From CAZIPZ01 sp964541075 (GTDB lineage: Bacteria > Acidobacteriota > Terriglobia > 20CM-2-55-15), in contig CAZIPZ010000074.1 in NCBI GenBank assembly GCA_964541075.1, positions 1 to 17,549 on the forward strand: a stretch of 17,549 nucleotides of DNA, read 5' to 3'. The position numbers and the translations under genes were made by a program. Numbering within the stretch: position 1 is the stretch's first letter; every line of letters starts with the position of its first letter. The notes under the pieces are model-generated. The model did no database searches, was not told where the DNA came from, and saw only the letters and a list, made by a program, of their open reading frames with translations. Positions 1 through 6,341 of this stretch are shown piece by piece.

Positions 1-2265
1 GGACAGTACGCTAATGCCCGCAGCCTTCTGTGTGCGGCAGCTCGGGGGGTTAATCACCAATCAGAGATTGAAAAGACGCATATAAGACTTATAACCGCTG
101 AACTTCATATTCGTTTCGAGAACCTAGACACAGTCAGAGAGATACTGCGTTCCTTCCGGCATTCGGAGATAGCAAAAACGCCTTTTTATAGAATCGAAAC
201 AGCCTTGTTAGAGGCTAAGGCCCGCTCTTCACCAACTGATAGGACCCTAGAGAAGTTGCACGAAGCTCGCCTATCGTCTTCCCAACTAGAAACGCCCTAT
301 CAAGAATGTAGGATCTTAATCGAGGTCGGCCATGCTTTCTTGCAACGTAAGAACCTCGCAGAAGCTAAGCAATATGCCGCGCAAGCACAGCACATCGCCC
401 AAAAACGGAAGTTTCAGCCACTCGTGGTCCAAGCTCTTCTCATTTCAGGGCGCGCTACACTGTGCCAACAAGATCGGGTAAGGGACCTTTCTACCGTATT
501 CGAAGCTGCAACACGCCTACGGGCAGCTGAACTGGAAGCGGAAGCGGCATATTACTTGGCTGAAAGCGAGTTGCGGGTGGATAGCCTTGCTTTGGCCCTC
601 GAACATGTGACAAGGAGCACCGCAGTTACAGCAGGAATAGCTAAAGAAGTACCTATCAGACTGCGAGCCAAATACTTGGCGAAACCTTGGCGCCAAGCTG
701 CCAGATCTCTACACGAGGCTTTCCAGGAGCAATTCCTTAGACCACAAATTGGCGCGGAAACAAACAAAGTCGAGCAGGGGGATTTGTTCCGCACGCTATA
801 TACATTTGCTGCGGCGGCGCTGAGCACTAGGAGTATTGAGGGGCTGGTAAATTGTCTGGAAAACGCCTTTCGATCTTTGCAGCATCGCGCAGCCATTCTC
901 GTTGATGTTGACGGAACGGTCAGTATTCACTCAATTGGTCGGGAGTTTGACGACACACTCCGCGAAAAGACAAAGACTTTCATCGGATACCCTGCAACAA
1001 CTTCCTATGTTGGTTTCCTCGATCAAAAGGGTAGTGAACTGGTTGGATGGTTTCCTTTTCGAGCAGGAGCGTGCTCGGGTGGAATTTATGTTACATGTGA
1101 TATCCAATCAAGATTCACTGAAAGGGAGCTGGAGTTTTTTAAGGTATTGTCGGCGGTGCTAGCCACCGCTGTGGAGCACATTTCTCTTCTTAAGCGGACC
1201 CCTGCCGTACCAGTCCCCAAGTCGGCTTACGGGATGGTCGGATCGTCGAAGGTGATGAGGGAAGTCTATTTGCAAATTGAGAGCGCGGCGAAGAATGTGG
1301 CGACAGTGCTTGTTGAGGGCGAGAGTGGCACGGGAAAAGAACTGGTTGCGAAAGCCATTCATGAGAGCGGACCGCGAGCGAAAGGGCCATTCATTGCTGT
1401 CGACTGCGGGGCTATTCCAGAGGGACTGATTGAAGCAGAATTGTTTGGCGCCAAGAAAGGATCCTATACTGGCGCTATTGCGGATAGGCCGGGTCTTTTT
1501 GAAGCGGCGCACCGTGGGACGCTCCTTCTGGATGAAATTTCGAACACAAACCTACCTGTTCAGGCCAAACTTTTGAGGGTGTTACAAGAGCGGGAAGTGC
1601 GAAGAATCGGCGAAACGCGAGGTCGCGTTGTCGATGTAAGATTGATTGTCGCAACGAACTGCAACCTAGAGAAGCTTGTCAAAGAGGGACGGTTTAGACA
1701 CGATCTGCTGTACCGGTTAAATATCCTTCATATACGGGTTCCGGCATTGAGGGAACGCCGTGACGACATCCCCGCGTTAATCGATGCGTTTCTAGGCCGA
1801 TTGAATTCAGCCAATCAAACCAAAAAATATCTCGCAGGCGATTTACTTAAGAAACTTTCGTCTCATGACTATCCTGGCAACGTCAGGGAACTTCAGAACA
1901 CAATCGAACGAGCATATTTTTCCGCCCGAAGTGATGCGATTTCGGAAGTAGAGCTAGCACAGCACACATCTATCGGTTTTTCTCAAAGCGATGAAATCTA
2001 TACATGGTTCAAAGATCTGACGGAAGGTCGCAAGGATTTCTGGTCCGCCGTACACGACCGCTACAAAAAGCGTGATATTTCGCGAGAAAGGGTTGTCGCC
2101 CTGGTGGATTTGGGCCTTCGGTCGACTCGGGGTTCGTACAAAAACATGGCTTCTCTGTTGCGTCTGAAGGCAACCGAGTATAGACGTTTTATGGACTTCT
2201 TACGACGCAATCAGTGCCTGCTCGATTTCCGGCCTTATCGAAAACCAGAGCCGAACAGTCCATGA
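1..2265 (+). CDS. Sigma54-dependent transcriptional activator with TPR-like and GAF regions (5'-truncated by window edge)
   Basis: The reading frame is open from base 1 with no stop, so the true start is upstream and at least 754 residues are visible. A TTG at 205 is only the first start-like codon. The first ~250 codons are Ala/Leu/Glu-rich helical repeats resembling TPRs. Bases ~790-1190 look like a GAF sensor domain. An AAA+ sigma54-interaction domain follows: Walker A GESGTGKE (~1318-1341), a GAFTGA-type loop reading GSYTGA (1459-1476), Walker B GTLLLDE (1516-1536) and an arginine-finger region FRHDLLYRLN. The tail has a divergent Fis-like HTH around 'RGSYKNMASLLRL' and ends in a basic stretch. 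The family opens promoters with RpoN. GAFTGA contacts sigma54, and Phe to Tyr is conservative. Longer relatives can carry an N-terminal protein kinase; whether this one does cannot be seen. The stop overlaps the next start (ATGA). Confidence 0.9.
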   Translation, partial: GQYANARSLLCAAARGVNHQSEIEKTHIRLITAELHIRFENLDTVREILRSFRHSEIAKTPFYRIETALLEAKARSSPTDRTLEKLHEARLSSSQLETPYQECRILIEVGHAFLQRKNLAEAKQYAAQAQHIAQKRKFQPLVVQALLISGRATLCQQDRVRDLSTVFEAATRLRAAELEAEAAYYLAESELRVDSLALALEHVTRSTAVTAGIAKEVPIRLRAKYLAKPWRQAARSLHEAFQEQFLRPQIGAETNKVEQGDLFRTLYTFAAAALSTRSIEGLVNCLENAFRSLQHRAAILVDVDGTVSIHSIGREFDDTLREKTKTFIGYPATTSYVGFLDQKGSELVGWFPFRAGACSGGIYVTCDIQSRFTERELEFFKVLSAVLATAVEHISLLKRTPAVPVPKSAYGMVGSSKVMREVYLQIESAAKNVATVLVEGESGTGKELVAKAIHESGPRAKGPFIAVDCGAIPEGLIEAELFGAKKGSYTGAIADRPGLFEAAHRGTLLLDEISNTNLPVQAKLLRVLQEREVRRIGETRGRVVDVRLIVATNCNLEKLVKEGRFRHDLLYRLNILHIRVPALRERRDDIPALIDAFLGRLNSANQTKKYLAGDLLKKLSSHDYPGNVRELQNTIERAYFSARSDAISEVELAQHTSIGFSQSDEIYTWFKDLTEGRKDFWSAVHDRYKKRDISRERVVALVDLGLRSTRGSYKNMASLLRLKATEYRRFMDFLRRNQCLLDFRPYRKPEPNSP

Positions 2266-2654
2266 CCGTCATTGTTGTTGCAGCGATCATCCGACGTAAC
2301 GGAAAGATCCTAATCACTAGACGGGGTAGTGACGTCCACCTTGGTGGACTTTGGGAATTCCCTGGGGGGAAGGTTGAGTCTGGTGAATCGCTGCAGCAGG
2401 CGCTAAAACGTGAAATATTCGAAGAAGTGGGATTAAATGTTGATGTTCTGCATGAATTTTTCTCGGTGGAACACAGCTATCCCACAAAGAATGTTCAACT
2501 GCATTTCTTTGATTGTGCGATCAAAGCCGGGGAACCCGAAGCCAAGCAGGTTGCCGATATAAAGTGGATTTCCATCTCCGAGTTCACCGATTTCGATTTT
2601 CCGCCAGCCGATTTCGGATTGATTCAAAAACTTCAGGAAACTTCGAGCCGGTAA
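2262..2654 (+). CDS. mutT: MutT-type Nudix hydrolase (8-oxo-dGTP diphosphatase family)
   Basis: This is a 130-residue protein, the normal size for MutT. It carries a perfect Nudix box GX5EX7REUXEEXGU: G-KVESG-E-SLQQALK-RE-I-F-EE-V-G-L, in the region encoded at ~2367-2435. The preceding 'GGLWEFPGGK' is typical of MutT/NudG enzymes, which hydrolyse oxidised or non-canonical (d)NTPs to the monophosphate and so limit mutation; the exact substrate cannot be told from sequence. I chose ATG 2262 because it overlaps the upstream TGA as ATGA and the protein then begins MTVIVVAAIIRR, the usual MutT first strand. An earlier in-frame start at 2214 would add 16 residues lying inside the upstream gene. The overlap suggests translational coupling to the activator gene. 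Only 17 nt separate its stop from the convergent ABC ATPase gene. Confidence 0.92.
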   Translation: MTVIVVAAIIRRNGKILITRRGSDVHLGGLWEFPGGKVESGESLQQALKREIFEEVGLNVDVLHEFFSVEHSYPTKNVQLHFFDCAIKAGEPEAKQVADIKWISISEFTDFDFPPADFGLIQKLQETSSR

Positions 2655-2671
2655 TGCCGCCAGCTCTCCAG

Positions 2672-3388
2672 CTAGTAACTGCGCGTTTTGGCTTCCTGAA
2701 CCCGCTGATCAAATGCAATTCTACCATCGCGGATGCTAATAACGCGCTGAGCGTACCCGGCGATGTCGGCTTCGTGCGTAACGACGATAAGAGTGTTGCC
2801 GGCCGCGTGAAGGCGATCGAAAAGCTTCATGATTTCGCTGCCTGTCTTAGAGTCGAGGTTACCGGTAGGCTCGTCAGCCAAGACGATCGAGGGATTATTG
2901 ACAAGTGCACGAGCAATCGCCACTCGTTGGCGCTGTCCACCTGAGAGCTCGTTCGGCTTGTGGTGCATCCTATCCGAAAGCTCGACAAGTGAAAGCGCCT
3001 GTTCCGCCCGCTCTGTTCGCTCTTGGTGGGAGACGCCGCTATAGATCAGCGGTAGTTCCACGTTGTGGAGAGCGCTCGCGCGGGGCAGCAAATTGAACGT
3101 CTGAAAGACAAATCCTACCTCTCTGTTCCTGACGTGCGCCAATTCATCGTCAGTCATGTCACTAACCAGCTTATCGTTCAACCAGTAATAGCCGCGGGAA
3201 GGAGAATCGAGGCAGCCGATCAAATTCATCAACGTCGATTTGCCAGAACCCGAAGGTCCGGTGATCGCGAGATACTCTCCCCTCTCAATCTGAAGGGTCA
3301 CTCCTTGAAGCGCATTAACCGTGTTGACACCCATTTTGTATGTCTTCCATAAGTCGTCGGTTCGGATGAGCGCGCTGCCGTCCTTCAT
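2672..3388 (-). CDS. ABC transporter ATP-binding protein, MacB/LolD type
   Basis: This is a complete nucleotide-binding subunit of 238 residues. It has Walker A GPSGSGKST (residues ~44-52), a Q-loop in 'VGFVFQTFNLLPR', signature LSGGQRQRVAIARAL, Walker B IVLADEPTGNLD and the H-loop in VVTHE. The 'FQTFNLLPR' and 'DEPTGNLDSKTG' wording is typical of the MacB/LolD/FtsE-like class, which works with FtsX-type permeases in efflux, lipoprotein release or mechanotransmission. ATG 3388 shares one base with the TGA of the upstream adaptor gene (TGATG); a GTG at 3391 would overlap by four and is also possible. The permease that normally follows such an ATPase is absent, because the next gene downstream is the convergent mutT. 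There is no obvious T-rich hairpin after the stop. Confidence 0.93.
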   Translation of the reverse strand: MKDGSALIRTDDLWKTYKMGVNTVNALQGVTLQIERGEYLAITGPSGSGKSTLMNLIGCLDSPSRGYYWLNDKLVSDMTDDELAHVRNREVGFVFQTFNLLPRASALHNVELPLIYSGVSHQERTERAEQALSLVELSDRMHHKPNELSGGQRQRVAIARALVNNPSIVLADEPTGNLDSKTGSEIMKLFDRLHAAGNTLIVVTHEADIAGYAQRVISIRDGRIAFDQRVQEAKTRSY

Positions 3389-4749
3389 CACTGGCTATTC
3401 TGAACCTTTACGGATCCGTTTGATTGCAGGGTTCGAAGCACCTGATATGGTCCTATGACGATCTCCTCCCCCTCCGATAGGCCTTCAAGGAGTTCCAAGT
3501 CCGTTGTTCCGACGATGCCGGTTTTGACTTCACGAAATCGCGCCACACCATTGTCTACGACAAATACACCCTCCTTCTCGATGCCTCCACCGCGCCTGTT
3601 TGTGGACCTCGCCTCAAGCGCCGATTCCTCCTCCCGAATCGTTACGGCTTGAATTGGAATTGTGAGCACATTGTCCCTAGTGGCGGTGACGATGGTTGCC
3701 GTGGAAGAGAGACCGGGCCTTAGATCAGGAGGAGGGGAATCCAATGTGACGACAACCTTAAAGTCCTTCGCTTCTTGAACGTTCGCCGCCGTATTTGAGA
3801 TCCCACTCGTTTTTGTGATTGCGCTGTTCCCGATCTCCGAAACAGTCCCGACAAGTTCTCGATCACCCAGAGCGTCAACTCTGACTCTAGCAACCTGTCC
3901 AACCTTTACATTGACGATATCGGTTTCGTCGACCTTGACTTCAGCGGTGATTACCGACATGTCCCCGATGGTCATCAGAACTGTGCCCGGTTGATTCTGA
4001 ACGCCTACTATTGCAATTTCGCCAACGTTCACGGGAAGCTGCGTGATTATCCCCTCGAGCGGCGAAACGATAGTTGTCTTTGACAACTGGTCTCGAGCTC
4101 GAACGAGGGCCGCTCTCGCCTGAGATATTCGAGCTACTAATCCCTCGCGCTGCTTCAATGCTTGTGCGGCTTGGGCCTCGGATTGCGCAAATCGGGCCTG
4201 ACCTGCCGATAACGTGGCGTTGCTGATTTCAAAATCGGTTTTCGTCCTCTCAAATTGCTCGCGTGAAATCAAACCATCGTTGTTCATTCGTTCCGCTCGA
4301 TTGAGGTTTTGCTCAGAGCGTTTGAGATCTGCTTCCGCTCGCGCGGCCTCTGCGCGCGCACTTGACGCGGCAGCCTGAAAGGAGCGGATCAAGGCATCCG
4401 CACCTTCCAGTTCAGCCTGCGCAGCTTCAAGCGCAGCTTCAGCAGAGCGCACCTCAGCCTGAGTTTGAACGGACTCCAACCGGATTAATAAGTCACCGGC
4501 GCGAACATGATCCCCTTCCTTCAGGGGCATTTCGATGATTCGACCCATGGTGTTTGAACTAATGTTTACGTATTTCTTCGGCTTGATTTCGCCGTTTGCC
4601 GCAACTGACTGAGTAAGATCTTGCTTCACCACGCGAACGGTCTGAACAGTGACTACGCCACGGTTCCGCAAGATGATCACGTAAGCCACAACTGACGCCG
4701 ACGACAGGATCATGGCGGCAAGAATCAGATATTTCTTCCAGGTTCTCAT
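3388..4749 (-). CDS. HlyD/MacA-family periplasmic adaptor (membrane fusion protein)
   Basis: This 453-residue protein has one N-terminal membrane anchor (residues ~6-27, LILAAMILSSASVVAYVIIL) and a periplasmic body. The first half of the lipoyl-like domain is seen near residues 45-90 (VAANGEIKPKKYVNI, LKEGDHVRAGDLLIRLE). A long Ala/Glu/Arg/Gln-rich alpha-hairpin coiled coil spans ~95-215. The second lipoyl half follows (TTIVSPLEGIITQL), then the beta-barrel (ITAEVKVDETDIVNVKVGQ) and a membrane-proximal domain (VFVVDNGVARFREVKTG). MacA-type adaptors bridge an inner-membrane ABC permease and an outer-membrane TolC-like duct. ATG 4749 is preceded by a weak purine-rich GAGAGAAAG about 10 nt upstream. 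The next gene is the cognate ATPase with overlapping stop and start. No TolC-like partner or permease is in the window. Confidence 0.92.
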   Translation of the reverse strand: MRTWKKYLILAAMILSSASVVAYVIILRNRGVVTVQTVRVVKQDLTQSVAANGEIKPKKYVNISSNTMGRIIEMPLKEGDHVRAGDLLIRLESVQTQAEVRSAEAALEAAQAELEGADALIRSFQAAASSARAEAARAEADLKRSEQNLNRAERMNNDGLISREQFERTKTDFEISNATLSAGQARFAQSEAQAAQALKQREGLVARISQARAALVRARDQLSKTTIVSPLEGIITQLPVNVGEIAIVGVQNQPGTVLMTIGDMSVITAEVKVDETDIVNVKVGQVARVRVDALGDRELVGTVSEIGNSAITKTSGISNTAANVQEAKDFKVVVTLDSPPPDLRPGLSSTATIVTATRDNVLTIPIQAVTIREEESALEARSTNRRGGGIEKEGVFVVDNGVARFREVKTGIVGTTDLELLEGLSEGEEIVIGPYQVLRTLQSNGSVKVQNSQ

Positions 4750-4941
4750 GTAAAAATTACTTTCTCTCTTCAGAGAAGGTGAACACAGTCACAGACGACC
4801 TTCGATAAAAAAGCACATGACGAATGATTTTTGCTTTGAATTTTTGTGTGACATGTCTTAAAAATATTTTTAACAACGTAGCTTACCCGGAAGAGGTGAG
4901 CAATAGTCGTAAAGAGAATAAGGATCGGAGGTGAATTGAAA
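4750..4941. promoter_or_regulatory. Divergent intergenic region with 16-bp AT palindrome
   Basis: This stretch separates the minus-strand adaptor gene from the plus-strand micro-ORF and must hold both of their promoters if they are expressed independently. It contains a perfect 16-bp palindrome, TTAAAAATATTTTTAA, at 4858-4873. A second perfect 8-bp palindrome, GACATGTC, lies just before it at 4850-4857. A plus-strand pairing of TTGAAT (4836-4841) with TTAAAA (4858-4863), 16-nt spacer, is a poor sigma70-like match. The AT palindrome could be the melted region of divergent promoters or a protein-binding site. The palindromes are seen directly; promoter function is inferred. Confidence 0.35.
4927..4934 (+). 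promoter_or_regulatory. Perfect Shine-Dalgarno sequence for the 18-codon ORF
   Basis: GGAGGTGA is an unbroken 8-nt match to the complement of the 16S rRNA 3' tail. It sits 7 nt before ATG 4942, the ideal distance, and is the main evidence that the tiny ORF downstream is translated. The in-frame TTG at 4936 is too close to use this site. Confidence 0.8.
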
Positions 4942-4998
4942 ATGCCAGCGAAGAAGAAAGCTCCAGCTAAGAAAAAGGCGACAAAGAAAAAGAAGTAA
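4942..4998 (+). CDS. 18-residue lysine/alanine-rich micro-protein (histone-H1-tail-like)
   Basis: The ORF encodes MPAKKKAPAKKKATKKKK: 10 Lys, 4 Ala, 2 Pro, 1 Thr and the initiator Met, with no acidic residue. Three support lines are visible: a perfect GGAGGTGA ribosome-binding site 7 nt upstream, a stop codon, and a strong terminator 14 nt after the stop. Together they form a complete minimal gene between two unrelated transcription units. The (K)nAPA(K)nAT pattern resembles the repetitive tails of eukaryotic H1 and of bacterial H1-like proteins such as AlgP and HctA. Those proteins bind nucleic acids by charge, so nucleic-acid or polyanion binding is plausible, but function is unknown. It could also be the remnant of a longer H1-like gene. 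It is below the length cut-off of most gene finders and so is likely unannotated. Confidence 0.7.
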   Translation: MPAKKKAPAKKKATKKKK

Positions 4999-5012
4999 GT
5001 CGCGACAACCGT

Positions 5013-5044
5013 AAAAAGCCCCGCGAAACCGCGGGGCTTTTTTT
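5013..5044. terminator. Bidirectional intrinsic terminator
   Basis: A 13-bp perfect stem (5013-5025 with 5030-5042) encloses the loop AAAC. The GC core GCCCCGCG is flanked by A5 on the left and T7 on the right. It therefore forms a hairpin plus U-tract for plus-strand transcription from the micro-ORF. In mirror image, with a U5 tract, it serves minus-strand transcription leaving the VWA gene, whose stop is at 5049-5051. The position between convergent units fits use in both directions. Confidence 0.92.
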
Positions 5045-5048
5045 ATGC

Positions 5049-6336
5049 TCAATGAACTGTCTCTACTTTCTTCCGCAGGTAATCCATCAATATGTACTGG
5101 CCGAGGTTCAGCGTCGTTGTGAAATATGCTTTGCCGCGGCATATCTCAGTCACCTTCTTCACGAACTCGACCAGCGAGCGATCACCCGCCAACATGAAAG
5201 TGTTGATGAGAATTCCCGCTTTGCGGCACGTCGCAACTTCCTTGAATGTCTCCTCCAAAATCATCGGATCCAGTCCGAAAGCATTCTTGTAGATTCGGCC
5301 GTCAGGCAGCGTAATCGCCGACGGTTTTCCATCGGTGATCATTATTATTTGCCTCATGTCCTTCTTGTCCGCCATCAAGAGTCGCCGGGCGAGCCGCAAG
5401 CCCTCACGGGTATTCGTATGGTATGGACCGACAACGGCTCGCACCAGTTGCTTCAACGGAATTTCTTCAGCTGAATCGTGGAAAAGCACAAGTCTGAGTG
5501 AGTCGCCGGGATATTGGGTCCGTATGAGGTNNNNNNNNNNAATCAATCGTTCCGAAGAACCTGGCATTGTCCTGAGACAAAGCGAGCGTCACCTGTTTCG
5601 CGGGCGTAAATCGATCTTCACCATACAGAATCATGCTGTGACTCGTGTCAAGGAGCAGAACGGTTGAGCACGAGCTTTCGAACTCGGCTTGATGCACCAT
5701 CAGATCCTGGTGCTCTATATTGATTGGAACGCCTAGACCTTCTCGAGCAATGGCTCGAAGGAGCGTGGAGCTCGGATCTAAGTTCAACGTGTCGCCAAAC
5801 TCGTATTCTTTCGAAGATTGATGCGCTTCGACGCCTGTAGAAAAATGACGTGTTTCGTGGCGTCCGAAACTGCTGCGACCAATCGACCCAAGCAAACGTC
5901 TTAGTAGACGAAAGCCGAGGAAGTCCACTGCCTTGGCCGTCAATTCAAACCGGAATGGCGTCTCCGACGCTTCTTCGCCACCTGGCTCGATATCATCCGA
6001 TGAGGATGCTCGGGGCATAGATCGAATTTGAATCCATCCTGCTTCGGCAAGCCTGCGGATAACTTCATCGATGATCTCTTCCAATCGTTTTGATTCGTGA
6101 GATTGCGACTTTTCCAACCAATCTTCATATGACTGGGGAGGGATTCTTCCGAGTTGAGCAAGCCTTTCAACGATGGCCATTTTCAGCGTCTCCAAGTCGT
6201 GAAGATCAGTCCCATCGAAATAGGTATGCTGAAATCCGCTTTGCAGTAAAAAAGAAGAGATGTCGTTCAACAACTCTTCAAGGCTCAATCCGTTGAGCGG
6301 TGTACCAATCCACTTTGTGTACTTGGTGAACGGCAT
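5049..6336 (-). CDS. VWA-domain protein (partner of adjacent AAA ATPase), interrupted by an assembly gap
   Basis: One gene is split by the N run at 5531-5540. The upstream part codes 265 residues (6336 to 5542) and the downstream part 159 residues (5528 to 5052). The N-terminal half is helical with a linker containing GEEASE, and an 'EYEFGDTLNLDPSSTL' stretch. The von Willebrand A domain begins with the metal-ion MIDAS motif DTSHS (encoded 5635-5649). It continues after the gap with LIRTQYPGDSLRLVLF, TNTREGL and MITDGKPSA, which supply the other MIDAS Thr and Asp. The two halves are in different frames only because the gap length is nominal: the gene stays in frame if the real gap is a multiple of three. 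Start ATG 6336 lies 5 nt after the TAA of the ATPase gene. VWA proteins of this layout act with MoxR/Mg-chelatase-like ATPases as adaptors; the substrate is unknown. Confidence 0.88.
5531..5540. other. Assembly gap (10 N)
   Basis: There are ten undetermined bases inside the VWA coding sequence. A round number of Ns usually marks a scaffold join of unknown length. Frame analysis of the flanking halves says the true number of missing bases should be divisible by three. If it were zero, the junction would read GAT-TAC-CTC (Asp-Tyr-Leu). Confidence 0.97.
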
Positions 6337-6341
6337 AAATC

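Noticed and set aside
4870..5142. Minus-strand 90-codon frame spanning the terminator and the end of the VWA gene
   Set aside because: It crosses a strong terminator and overlaps two supported genes; it is a chance frame.
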